Source of the DNA: an uncultured bacterium
Lineage (GTDB): Bacteria > Oederibacteriota > PGYV01 > Palsa-1178
NCBI GenBank assembly: GCA_937889595.1
Contig: CALAOR010000064.1
Location: forward strand, 1-64,000
Direction of reading: 5' to 3'
Length of the DNA stretch: 64,000 nucleotides
The translations under genes were made by a program, and so were the position numbers. Below the pieces are notes generated by a model. The model saw nothing but the letters and a program-made list of their open reading frames with translations. It was not told the origin of the DNA and searched no databases. Position 1 is the first letter of the stretch. Each line of letters begins with the position of its first letter. Below are positions 33,933 to 41,930 of the stretch, piece after piece.

Positions 33933-35909
33933 ATGAAAACAAACAGGATGTTGGTTACGGGTGTCATGTTGTTTTTTACGGCTTGTTTTTGGCTGTATTT
34001 TTCAGGCATGGCGCCTTCATATAATTCGGACGACAGCCCTGAAACTTCAGCGGCTTACTATACCCTCGGGATACAGCATCCGCCCGGTTATCCGCTGGCT
34101 ACGCTTATAGGGAAAATATTCATGAATGTGCAGTTGGGTTCGCCGGCATTCAGGGCAAACCTTATGGCCGTATTTTTCAGCGTGTTTGCGGGTTTCATGA
34201 TATTCATGCTCGTTTACTTCTGCATAACATCCCGGGACAAAAAAACAGGCAACTTTACATCTGCTGCGGTATCCGCGGCGGCAGCCTCATTTTATCTATT
34301 TTCAGGATCGGCATGGCTGCAGGGAAGCATAGGAAAGGGCGGCCTATACGCCTTAAACTCCTTTCTGCTGGCCTCCTGTCTTTACGCTCTGTTCAGGATG
34401 AATGAAGGAAAAAAATATCTTTACCTTTTTGCCGTTATATACGGGATTTCCATGGGCAACCACTGGACCAGCATGATTGTCATATCTCCGGCGGTTTTGT
34501 ACTATCTGTTTATGGAAAGAAAGAATTTAACCCTGAAGCGTTTATTAACGGCCGCGGCATTTTTTATTCTCGGGGCCTCGGTTTATATTTACGTGCCATT
34601 AAGGAACCTTACGGGTCCGGCTTACTGCTGGGGGGACGTAAAAAGCATCAAGGATTTTATATGGCTTATTTCCCGCGCCCAGTATTCGGGAATAGAAGTA
34701 AAACACAGCCTCGTAGATACGCTTAATCTGCTGGGTTACTATGTTAAGAACCTTTTCCAGTCCGAGTTTCCGTGGGGAACGGCCATACTGATATTGCCCG
34801 GCATGGTAATGCTGGCATTAAAACAGGCGAAAAAAGGCATTATGCTGATTGCCGCGTATTTGTTTATCATGGTAAGTGTAGCGTCTTTCGCCACCCCGCC
34901 TCCCAAAACCGAATGGCTTATCAAACCATACCTTGTTTCCACAAATATTTTTGCCGCGGTTTTCAGCGCTTTTTCAATTTACTATATAGCGGCCATGTTT
35001 AAAAACACCATGGTAAAAAGAACCCTCGCCTTATTTTTGGCTGCGGTTGTCACTGTTATTTTAATCGCCGCCAATAGGCCCGGTTACGGGCGTTATTTTA
35101 TCGGCTATGATTACGGCAATAACATGGTGAAATCGATAAAACCCGGTTCAATAATATTTCTTGAGGGCGACATGAACGTCGGAGCCATGATTTATAAATC
35201 CCTCGTTGAAAAGCAGAGGTTTGTTCCGGTAATACCCGTTGTGTCGCTGTACGGCTGGTATCAGGAACAGGTTACGCGGAATTTCGGGAGTTTAATCAAT
35301 ATGCCGCCGCCCTTAAAAGACTTAAAACAGTATATGGGCTCCATAATGGCGGCAAATCCGGGCCGCGACTTTTACTACTCCAATATTTTCACAAAACAGT
35401 TCGTGGACGAGGGGGCGCTGAAACCCGAGGGAATCGTCATAAAGATCATGCGTAATAACATGAGAAGCGTTATATCGGATTATTTATTCAATATTTATTC
35501 ATACAGGGGAATGGTGGAAGACAAGGTAAAGAGCGATGAATTCACCCACAGGCTTGTAATAGAAAATTACGCGATGAGTTTTTTTAACCTGGCCGACGTG
35601 CTGAGAAATACGGGTAACAATAAAATAGCGGCCAAATATTACGAGCGGGGCCTGATTTTCTACAAAAACCACGGGGCCTATATAAATGCGGGCCTGGCGT
35701 GTTACTATGCGGGCGAATTAGACAAAGCCGAAGCCATGTGGCAGGAAGCCTTAAACACGGACCCGAAAGATTCAGTATCGTATTCCAACATGGCCTTCAT
35801 TTATCTGAACAAAAAAGACATACCCAAAGCAAAAGAATTCATACAAAAAGCCCTGCAGCTTGACCCGAACAACCAGACCGCTCTGTATCTGCAGAAGAAC
35901 ATTAAATGA
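33933..35909 (+). CDS. DUF2723 membrane protein with C-terminal TPRs
   Basis: The 658-residue protein starts with the DUF2723 signature, an acidic loop after helix 1: APSYNSDDSPETSAAYY followed by GIQHPPGYPLATL. About 10-12 membrane helices run to residue 390. The last 130 residues contain two or three TPR units (NAGLACYYAGELDKAEAMW, SNMAFIYLNKKDIPKAKEF). DUF2723 proteins are distant PMT/GT-C relatives. GGGGTG precedes the ATG. Its stop codon lies inside the left terminal repeat of the element at 35905. Confidence 0.82.
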   Translation: MKTNRMLVTGVMLFFTACFWLYFSGMAPSYNSDDSPETSAAYYTLGIQHPPGYPLATLIGKIFMNVQLGSPAFRANLMAVFFSVFAGFMIFMLVYFCITSRDKKTGNFTSAAVSAAAASFYLFSGSAWLQGSIGKGGLYALNSFLLASCLYALFRMNEGKKYLYLFAVIYGISMGNHWTSMIVISPAVLYYLFMERKNLTLKRLLTAAAFFILGASVYIYVPLRNLTGPAYCWGDVKSIKDFIWLISRAQYSGIEVKHSLVDTLNLLGYYVKNLFQSEFPWGTAILILPGMVMLALKQAKKGIMLIAAYLFIMVSVASFATPPPKTEWLIKPYLVSTNIFAAVFSAFSIYYIAAMFKNTMVKRTLALFLAAVVTVILIAANRPGYGRYFIGYDYGNNMVKSIKPGSIIFLEGDMNVGAMIYKSLVEKQRFVPVIPVVSLYGWYQEQVTRNFGSLINMPPPLKDLKQYMGSIMAANPGRDFYYSNIFTKQFVDEGALKPEGIVIKIMRNNMRSVISDYLFNIYSYRGMVEDKVKSDEFTHRLVIENYAMSFFNLADVLRNTGNNKIAAKYYERGLIFYKNHGAYINAGLACYYAGELDKAEAMWQEALNTDPKDSVSYSNMAFIYLNKKDIPKAKEFIQKALQLDPNNQTALYLQKNIK

Positions 35910-35932
35910 TACTGCCGGAAAAGCATGATAGG

Positions 35933-36036
35933 TCGTGTCCGGTACGAACTTTAATTTTTCTATGGATTTTGCGCTTATATTATATAGGGGAATCGCGCAA
36001 AGGCCATAGAAAAATTATAATTCGTACCGGACACGA
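35933..36036. repeat. 104-nt foldback element 2 (42-nt arms, 20-nt loop)
   Basis: Arms 35933-35974 and 35995-36036 pair with four mismatches around a 20-nt loop. The size, TCGTG/CACGA ends, GGATTTTGCGC / GCGCAAAGGCC inner ends and an A/T-rich loop with AGGGG agree with element 1 at 206-309, but the middle of the arms is unrelated in sequence. Confidence 0.88.
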
Positions 36037-36041
36037 TAAAG

Positions 36042-36100
36042 AATATCTGCCTGCATTTGTAGGGGCAGCATATCATGCTGCCCGCCTTTTGCGGGCTTTT
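36042..36100 (+). repeat. 59-nt dispersed repeat with terminator-like hairpin, copy 2
   Basis: It matches 2773-2831 with three differences. GCCCGC / GCGGGC followed by TTTT should terminate transcription from the polyamine-DUF2723 operon. Confidence 0.75.
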
Positions 36101-36134
36101 CCGGTAGTATCATTCGTTTTAGGGTGAGGAGGAA

Positions 36135-36164
36135 GGTGTTCTTTGTACCGGTGTTCTTTGTACC
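36135..36164 (+). repeat. Tandem duplication of a 15-mer
   Basis: GGTGTTCTTTGTACC occurs twice without a gap, just upstream of the hflX promoter. Confidence 0.85.
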
Positions 36165-36175
36165 TTCATTTGTGA

Positions 36176-36204
36176 TTGATTTACCCGCAGCTAAGTAGTA
36201 TAAT
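36176..36204 (+). promoter_or_regulatory. Promoter of the hflX-LPS operon, near-leaderless
   Basis: TTGATT (36176-36181) and TATAAT (36199-36204) are 17 bp apart. The hflX ATG starts only 11 bases after the -10 box, leaving a leader of about five nucleotides, and no ribosome site is visible. Confidence 0.75.
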
Positions 36205-36215
36205 CATCAAACATC

Positions 36216-37460
36216 ATGGAAAAAGTATTGTTAATAAAGCTTTATCAGAATCAGGACAAAAATGACGTTGCGTCCGATATAGAGGAGATGAAAGGCCTTA
36301 TTTCGACTGCCGGAGGGGAGTTGGTTGATGTTATTTCCCAGAAGCGGTTTGATATATCTCCTGCTTTCTATATAGGCAAGGGTAAGGCTGAAGAAATAGC
36401 CGTTACTTATAAGGAAACGGTTGATGTCATCATATTTGACGCTGATTTAAAGCCTGCCCAGGTGCGCAACCTTGAGGATGTAACCGGCAAGCGTATTGTG
36501 GACAGAACCCAGCTAATACTTGACATATTTGCCGGCCGCGCCAGGACCAATGAAGGCAAGCTTCAGGTTGAATTTGCCATGCTCAACTATATGCTGCCGA
36601 GGCTATCCGGGCGCGGGCAGGACCTGATGCAGCAGACAGGCGGCATAGGTAACAGAAAAGGGCCGGGAGAGACAAAGCTTGAAGTGGATAAAAGAAAGAT
36701 AAACATACGCATACAGAAAATAAGGAAAGAACTGGAAAACATAAAGGTAAAACGGGTGATCCAGCGCGAGCGCAGGAAAATGCTGCCGGTACCGCAAATA
36801 GCCATTGTGGGATATACAAATGCGGGAAAGACCATGCTGCTTAACAAACTGACCAACGCAGGCATGCTTTCTGAAGACAAACTTTTTGCCACGCTTGATC
36901 CCACGATCAGGCAGTTTACCCTCCCGAGCAGGTACAAAGTGCTGTTTTCAGACACGGTGGGATTTATTAAGAACCTGCCGCCGCACTTGATCGCTGCTTT
37001 CAGGGGAACTTTGGAAGAAGTCAGCGGCGCGGACATAGTCCTGCATCTCATAGATGTGACCGACCCTGCCTGGGGGGCAAAACGCGATGTGGTTTACGGC
37101 ATACTGAAGGAAATAGGGGCGTATGAAGGCAAAAAAATCATTGAAGTATTCAATAAGATAGACCTCATAAACAAGAGGCGCCGCACATTTAATGCGGATG
37201 AAGGGATTTATATTTCGGCTTTCACGGGCGAGGGGCTGGAAAAGCTTATGAAAGAGCTTGAAAAAGCAGTGGAAGTTAATTTTATTGAAAAAGAAATACT
37301 TGTTCCTGCGGGCATGGAAAAGGCCATGCAGGTTTTTTACGGGGAAGGAGTCATAGTAAAACGCAGCGATACGGAAAAAGGCATAAAGATTACGGTCAGG
37401 GCTATGGAGAAGACCTATGAAAAATACATGAAAATGGTGAAGGAGAAGCAGCGTGGATAA
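36216..37460 (+). CDS. hflX: Ribosome-associated GTPase HflX
   Basis: The 414-residue GTPase binds 50S subunits and rescues or splits stalled ribosomes under stress. The N-terminal HflX domain (ISPAFYIGKGKAEEI, FDADLKPAQVRNLED) precedes a coiled linker and the G domain with GYTNAGKT (G1), DTVGFIKNLP (G3) and NKIDL (G4). A C-terminal extension of about 70 residues is present. It is the first gene of the LPS operon; the next gene overlaps it by eight bases. The leader is very short, so translation may start leaderless. Confidence 0.94.
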   Translation: MEKVLLIKLYQNQDKNDVASDIEEMKGLISTAGGELVDVISQKRFDISPAFYIGKGKAEEIAVTYKETVDVIIFDADLKPAQVRNLEDVTGKRIVDRTQLILDIFAGRARTNEGKLQVEFAMLNYMLPRLSGRGQDLMQQTGGIGNRKGPGETKLEVDKRKINIRIQKIRKELENIKVKRVIQRERRKMLPVPQIAIVGYTNAGKTMLLNKLTNAGMLSEDKLFATLDPTIRQFTLPSRYKVLFSDTVGFIKNLPPHLIAAFRGTLEEVSGADIVLHLIDVTDPAWGAKRDVVYGILKEIGAYEGKKIIEVFNKIDLINKRRRTFNADEGIYISAFTGEGLEKLMKELEKAVEVNFIEKEILVPAGMEKAMQVFYGEGVIVKRSDTEKGIKITVRAMEKTYEKYMKMVKEKQRG

Positions 37461-38436
37461 TGTTATCAGGGTCGGCGTGGTCGGCGTGGGAAGTTTGGGC
37501 CAGCATCACGCGAGAAATTATGCGAGCATAGACGGGGTAAAATTAACATGCGTGTCAGATGTGTCTGAAAAGGGGAAAGAGATAGCGGACAGGTACGGCG
37601 CGGAATTTTTTACCGATTATAAAAAGATGCTGGACAAGGTGGACGCGGTAAGCATAGTGGTCCCTACCACCCTTCACCACAAAGTCGCAAAATTTTTTAT
37701 TGAAAATGATAAGCACATACTGCTGGAAAAGCCCATGACAGCCACCGCCAAAGAGGCGGAAGACCTGATAAGGATATATAAAAAGAAATCGGATAAGCTT
37801 ATTTTCCAGGTCGGCCATATTGAGCGTTTTAATATGGCGGTTAAAAAACTCCAGGAGCTGAAAAAAGTCCCGGTCCTTATTGAAGCAAGCAGGCTCGGCC
37901 CTTTCACCTCCCGCAGCCTTGACACGTCGGTCATACTTGACCTGATGATACATGACATCGACATCATCCTGCAGATAGTAAAGTCAAAGGTAAAGAAAAT
38001 TGACGCGATAGGCGTGCCGGTCCTTACCAAGTCCATAGATATGGCCAATGTAAGGCTGGAATTTGAAAATGGCTGCGTCGCCAATGTGACGGCCAGCAGG
38101 GTGTCGCCCAAGCGCTTAAGAAAAATCAGGGTTTTTGAAAACAACCTGTATATGTCCATAGACTACATGAGGCAGTCGATAAAAATTTATAAGGTAAAAG
38201 ACGGGCTTGAACCGGACAGAAAACTGGCCTGGTCCGACATGATGGAGATGGATTCTTTCCCCATGGAAAAAAAAGAACCGCTCGGCAGCGAACTCAGGTC
38301 GTTCGTGGATTCCATCAATGGAAAGAAAAAGACGGAAGTCACGGTATACCAGGCTTATGACGCCCTGAAAATAGTGCTGGATATAGAAAAGCAGATACAA
38401 AATAAATTCAAAAAGATAAAAGGAAATATTATTTGA
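37453..38436 (+). CDS. Gfo/Idh/MocA-family oxidoreductase in the lipid A operon
   Basis: The 327-residue protein has an N-terminal Rossmann fold (RVGVVGVGSLGQHHARNY) and the EKP motif (LLEKPMTATAKEAEDL) that carries the catalytic Lys of this NAD(P)-dependent sugar dehydrogenase family. The start is a GTG behind AAGGAG inside the hflX end. The stop overlaps lpxB as TTGA. Such oxidoreductases often lie beside lpxB; GnnA, which oxidises UDP-GlcNAc for 3-amino lipid A, belongs to this family. That function here is a guess, since no GnnB aminotransferase is adjacent. Confidence 0.82.
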   Translation: MDNVIRVGVVGVGSLGQHHARNYASIDGVKLTCVSDVSEKGKEIADRYGAEFFTDYKKMLDKVDAVSIVVPTTLHHKVAKFFIENDKHILLEKPMTATAKEAEDLIRIYKKKSDKLIFQVGHIERFNMAVKKLQELKKVPVLIEASRLGPFTSRSLDTSVILDLMIHDIDIILQIVKSKVKKIDAIGVPVLTKSIDMANVRLEFENGCVANVTASRVSPKRLRKIRVFENNLYMSIDYMRQSIKIYKVKDGLEPDRKLAWSDMMEMDSFPMEKKEPLGSELRSFVDSINGKKKTEVTVYQAYDALKIVLDIEKQIQNKFKKIKGNII

Positions 38437-39548
38437 AGAAGATCCTTATTTCAGCCGGCGAGGCAAGCGGTGATTTCTACGGCGCAAAGCTTGCGCTTGA
38501 GATCTTAAGGCAAAAAAAGAAAAATATAACCATAATCGGTTTTGGCGGCCCGAAGATGATCGGGGCTGGCATTGATGTAAAGTTAAACCCTGTTGAGCAC
38601 GCCGCCATAGGTTTTTGGGAAGTTATAAAGGATATATTTACCCATATTGGCCTGTACCTTAAGGCGGTCGATATACTTAAAGAAGAAAAACCGGATGTTT
38701 TGATAGTTATAGACAGTCCGGCATTCCACATGCCGCTTATAAAGCAGGCAAAAAAAATCGGTGTAAAAAAAGTCATATATTACAGCACGCCGCAGGTGTG
38801 GGTATGGAAGCCCCAAAGGATCAATGAACTTAAAAAATACACCGATTTGTGCGTAGTTGTCCTTCCTTTTGAGGAAAAGCTGCTCAAAGACGCAGGTATT
38901 AATGCCAGGTACTTCGGGCATCCTATGGCGCCGTATCTTACCCCGGCAAAACCTTCTGCCGGGGAAAAAATTGTGGGAATATTCCCGGGCAGCAGGGTAA
39001 ATGAGATTAAGTCATTTACCGAAGATATCCTCAAAGCCTGCGCGCTTGTAAAACTTTCGCTTAAGAACGTGAAGTTTGTGCTCTTTAAAGCCGATACCAT
39101 AAAGGATGAACTTATCAGTCCCTACCTGGAAAAATACCAGGGCTTAAAAATAAAAGTCGCGCAAGGCGCTGACCTTAAAATGAAGTCATCCCTGTCCGCC
39201 GCTATCGCGAAGTCCGGCACCGTGACGCTTGAACTGGCCATTATGGGGATCCCCATGGCCATCGTATACAGGGTATCCGGGTTATCGTACCTGATGATGA
39301 AAAACATAATTAAATTGAAATACGTCGGCCTGCCCAACATATTGCTTGATAAACCGGCGGTTAAGGAGTTCCTCCAGCATGATTTTAAGCCGGATAAAGT
39401 CGGGCATGAAATAACAGCCATCTTAAAAGACAAAAAATATTCGGCCGGGATAATAAGGGACCTTGATAAACTGCGGGGGAGGCGCGCGGACGCCTCAAAG
39501 GTCGTGGTAAACATTGCGCATGAAATCATCAGAGAGGCCTCCCTGTGA
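38433..39548 (+). CDS. lpxB: Lipid-A-disaccharide synthase
   Basis: The 371-residue membrane-associated GT19 enzyme joins UDP-diacylglucosamine and lipid X to form the lipid A disaccharide. The N-terminal ISAGEASGDFYGAKL is the family signature. YYSTPQVWVWKPQRI and GIFPGSRVNEIK are further conserved blocks, and AKSGTVTLELAIMGIPM is the nucleotide-sugar site. The start is a TTG overlapping the preceding TGA, and the end overlaps waaA as GTGA, so translation is coupled on both sides. Confidence 0.95.
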   Translation: MKKILISAGEASGDFYGAKLALEILRQKKKNITIIGFGGPKMIGAGIDVKLNPVEHAAIGFWEVIKDIFTHIGLYLKAVDILKEEKPDVLIVIDSPAFHMPLIKQAKKIGVKKVIYYSTPQVWVWKPQRINELKKYTDLCVVVLPFEEKLLKDAGINARYFGHPMAPYLTPAKPSAGEKIVGIFPGSRVNEIKSFTEDILKACALVKLSLKNVKFVLFKADTIKDELISPYLEKYQGLKIKVAQGADLKMKSSLSAAIAKSGTVTLELAIMGIPMAIVYRVSGLSYLMMKNIIKLKYVGLPNILLDKPAVKEFLQHDFKPDKVGHEITAILKDKKYSAGIIRDLDKLRGRRADASKVVVNIAHEIIREASL

Positions 39549-40843
39549 TATATATATATAATTTTTTCCTGTATATATCCGCGGTTATTGCCTTGCCTTT
39601 CATCCTGATCCTGCTTGTATTCAATAAAAAGTGGCGACAAAGCCTGCCGGAACGTTTCGGATTTATTAGCAGGGAATACCTCGCTGAAATACGCGGTAAA
39701 AATGCTATATGGTTCCACGCGGCTTCTGCCGGGGAAGTGCAGGCATTGGCTCCCGTAATCAAGGAATTCAAACTTATGAAGCCGGACAAGTGCCTGTTTG
39801 TAACCACTACAAGCCTGAACGGAAAGAAAAAAATTGAAAAAGAACTGCAGGGAGTGATCAACTGCGGTTTCCTGCTTCCCCTGGACATTGATTTCATTAT
39901 AAAAGGCGTGGTTGACAGGATAAAGCCCGGGGCCCTCGTGGTGGTTGAAACCGAGCTCTGGCCAAATCTTTTAAACTCCGCTAAAAACAGGAAAATTCCT
40001 GTTATCATGATTAACGGCAGGTTATCCGTAAAAAGTTTCAGGTTATATTACGCGTTCAGGTTCTTTTTTTCATGGGTTCTCAACAGGTTTGACATGCTCA
40101 TAGTGCAGAGCGAGAAAATGCTGCGCAGGTTAAGGCGCCTGGGAGTCACGCAAAAAAAGATAATTATTATGTATAACACCAAATACTCGTTTGAAATTGA
40201 TTCAACCCGCGCGGACGGGATAAGGCGTACGGATAAAAAAGGCAAAACTATCGTGGTGGCCGGGTCGATCAGGGAAGGCGAGGAAGAGACCGTTATAAGA
40301 GGGTTTGTTTCTTCCGGCGTGAAAGATTCCGTGCTTGTAATAGCGCCCAGGCACTTAAACAGGGTGGCGGTTATTGAAAAACTTCTCTCAACGGCCGGCT
40401 TAAAGTACGCATTGTGGAGCACTTTCAGGGATTATGGGCGCATCACGCAGTATGACGCTGTTATTATAAATACCATAGGCGACCTTTCGTATGTTTACAC
40501 CGCGGGTGACGCGGCGATAATCGGCGGGGGATTCATGAAGTTCGGCGGTCATAACCCCATGGAAGCGGCCGCGGCCGGCCTTCCGCTGATAATGGGTCCT
40601 AATATGTTTAATTTCGAGGACACCGCGGACCAGTTTATAAAGAACGGCGGCGCATACAGGGCTGATTCCGCGGAGCAAATAGCTGAAAAGCTTAAACTCC
40701 TTATGTCGGACAAAGCGCTGAGGATCTCAAACGGGGAACAGAACAGGAAAATCGTCGAGCGTTTCCGAGGTTCCGCGTCAACCACCGCGATGCTGATAGA
40801 CGAAGTGCTGATTGATTTTAATACGGAGAAAACAAATGCTTGA
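39545..40843 (+). CDS. waaA: 3-deoxy-D-manno-octulosonic acid (Kdo) transferase
   Basis: The 432-residue enzyme adds Kdo from CMP-Kdo to lipid IVA. An N-terminal membrane anchor (residues 3-25) precedes a GT-B fold. WFHAASAGEVQAL carries the catalytic Glu, VVVETELWPNLL and MINGRLSVKSFRLY are conserved blocks, and GGHNPMEAAAAGLP is the donor-binding loop. The start is a GTG overlapping the lpxB stop. The number of Kdo units transferred cannot be inferred. Confidence 0.95.
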   Translation: MIYIYNFFLYISAVIALPFILILLVFNKKWRQSLPERFGFISREYLAEIRGKNAIWFHAASAGEVQALAPVIKEFKLMKPDKCLFVTTTSLNGKKKIEKELQGVINCGFLLPLDIDFIIKGVVDRIKPGALVVVETELWPNLLNSAKNRKIPVIMINGRLSVKSFRLYYAFRFFFSWVLNRFDMLIVQSEKMLRRLRRLGVTQKKIIIMYNTKYSFEIDSTRADGIRRTDKKGKTIVVAGSIREGEEETVIRGFVSSGVKDSVLVIAPRHLNRVAVIEKLLSTAGLKYALWSTFRDYGRITQYDAVIINTIGDLSYVYTAGDAAIIGGGFMKFGGHNPMEAAAAGLPLIMGPNMFNFEDTADQFIKNGGAYRADSAEQIAEKLKLLMSDKALRISNGEQNRKIVERFRGSASTTAMLIDEVLIDFNTEKTNA

Positions 40844-41930
40844 AAACTTTTGGTATCAGACAATATCAAAGAAAAAAAGGAACCTGCGGGAATTATTATT
40901 TTTCTGGTTCCTGACAGCGCTGTCGTTTCTTTACGGCGCCGGTCTTTTGTTCAGAAAAGCGCTCTATAAGCTGAATATTATCAAAGCAAGATCATACGGG
41001 GTAAAAGTCATCTGCGCGGGAAATATAACCATGGGAGGCACGGGCAAAACCCCTTTTATAGAAGAAATGGCAAAACGGCTGATCCGCGACGAAAAAAATG
41101 TGGTCATAGTATGCAAGGGATACAGGCGGGATAAAAAGAAGCCCATTGACGTTGTCTCCGACGGCCTGCAGATACTTTTAAAGCAGAGGTACGCGGGTGA
41201 TGAAGCCTACATGCTTGCCAGGGCTGTCAATAAGGCAAAAGTAATAGTTGCCGACAATAAGTTACAGGGACTCGCGTACGCGGCGGAACTTTTTAAGCCC
41301 GATTATATCCTTTTGGACGACGGTTTTCAAAAGCGTGGCGATATAGCAGGCGCTTTCCAATGCGTCCTGATAGATGCCATAAATCCGGTTGGGTTCGGCA
41401 GGTTGTTCCCGGCTGGCATGCTGAGGGAACCCATGAATGAAATAAAAAGAGCCGACGCGGTCCTTATCACGAACACAAATCTGGCAGATCCGGGAAAAGT
41501 TGAAAAAATAAAGGAAATGGTGCTGCTTTTTAATAAAAACATGAAAATCTTTGAAAGCGAGCACCAGCCCAAAATGATCTATAATGTTTCGACCGGCGAA
41601 AAATCCGATCTTGGGGCAATAAATGAAAAAAAGATCATTGCCTTTTCAAGCATAGGCAACCCTGTGGGTTTTGAAAAAACATTAAAGGCCCTCGGGGCGC
41701 ATGTGATCGTGGGCCTGCGGTTTCGCGACCATCACAGGGTCGATAAGAAAGAAATGGAAGCAATCATGAAACTATATGAAAGCACCAAAGCGTCCATGAT
41801 AATTACGACTGAAAAAGACGAGGTTAAACTGAATAAGAAACACATAATAGACAACAGGGTATTTGCCTTAAAGATAGGGATGTTCATAAAAAATGTAAAG
41901 GAACTTGAGAAAAAAATGAGGATATCGTGA
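40836..41930 (+). CDS. lpxK: Tetraacyldisaccharide 4'-kinase
   Basis: The 364-residue membrane-bound kinase phosphorylates the 4' position of the lipid A disaccharide. It has an N-terminal hydrophobic anchor and the Walker A loop GGTGKT at about residues 67-72 within CAGNITMGGTGKT. DYILLDDGFQKR matches the LpxK catalytic region. I chose the ATG at 40836, preceded by GGAG and overlapping the waaA end by eight bases; the track start at 40812 is upstream of this. Its end overlaps the next gene as GTGA. Confidence 0.94.
   Translation: MLENFWYQTISKKKRNLRELLFFWFLTALSFLYGAGLLFRKALYKLNIIKARSYGVKVICAGNITMGGTGKTPFIEEMAKRLIRDEKNVVIVCKGYRRDKKKPIDVVSDGLQILLKQRYAGDEAYMLARAVNKAKVIVADNKLQGLAYAAELFKPDYILLDDGFQKRGDIAGAFQCVLIDAINPVGFGRLFPAGMLREPMNEIKRADAVLITNTNLADPGKVEKIKEMVLLFNKNMKIFESEHQPKMIYNVSTGEKSDLGAINEKKIIAFSSIGNPVGFEKTLKALGAHVIVGLRFRDHHRVDKKEMEAIMKLYESTKASMIITTEKDEVKLNKKHIIDNRVFALKIGMFIKNVKELEKKMRIS

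Larger units (their letters stand above)
35905..36114. mobile_element. 210-bp MITE-like element with 20-bp terminal inverted repeats
   Basis: The ends AATGATACTGCCGGAAAAGC (35905-35924) and GCTTTTCCGGTAGTATCATT (36095-36114) are inverted copies with one mismatch. Inside are foldback element 2 and a copy of the 59-nt terminator repeat. There is no coding capacity; the ORF at 35906-36127 is repeat-derived. The left end provides the stop codon of the DUF2723 gene. No clear target-site duplication is seen. Confidence 0.65.

Noticed and set aside
35906-36127. 73-residue ORF after the DUF2723 gene
   Set aside because: It lies wholly within the foldback and 59-nt repeat and has no ribosome site.
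37012-37051. Minus-strand ORFs antisense to hflX as genes
   Set aside because: They have no ribosome sites and their frames are fixed by the conserved HflX coding sequence.
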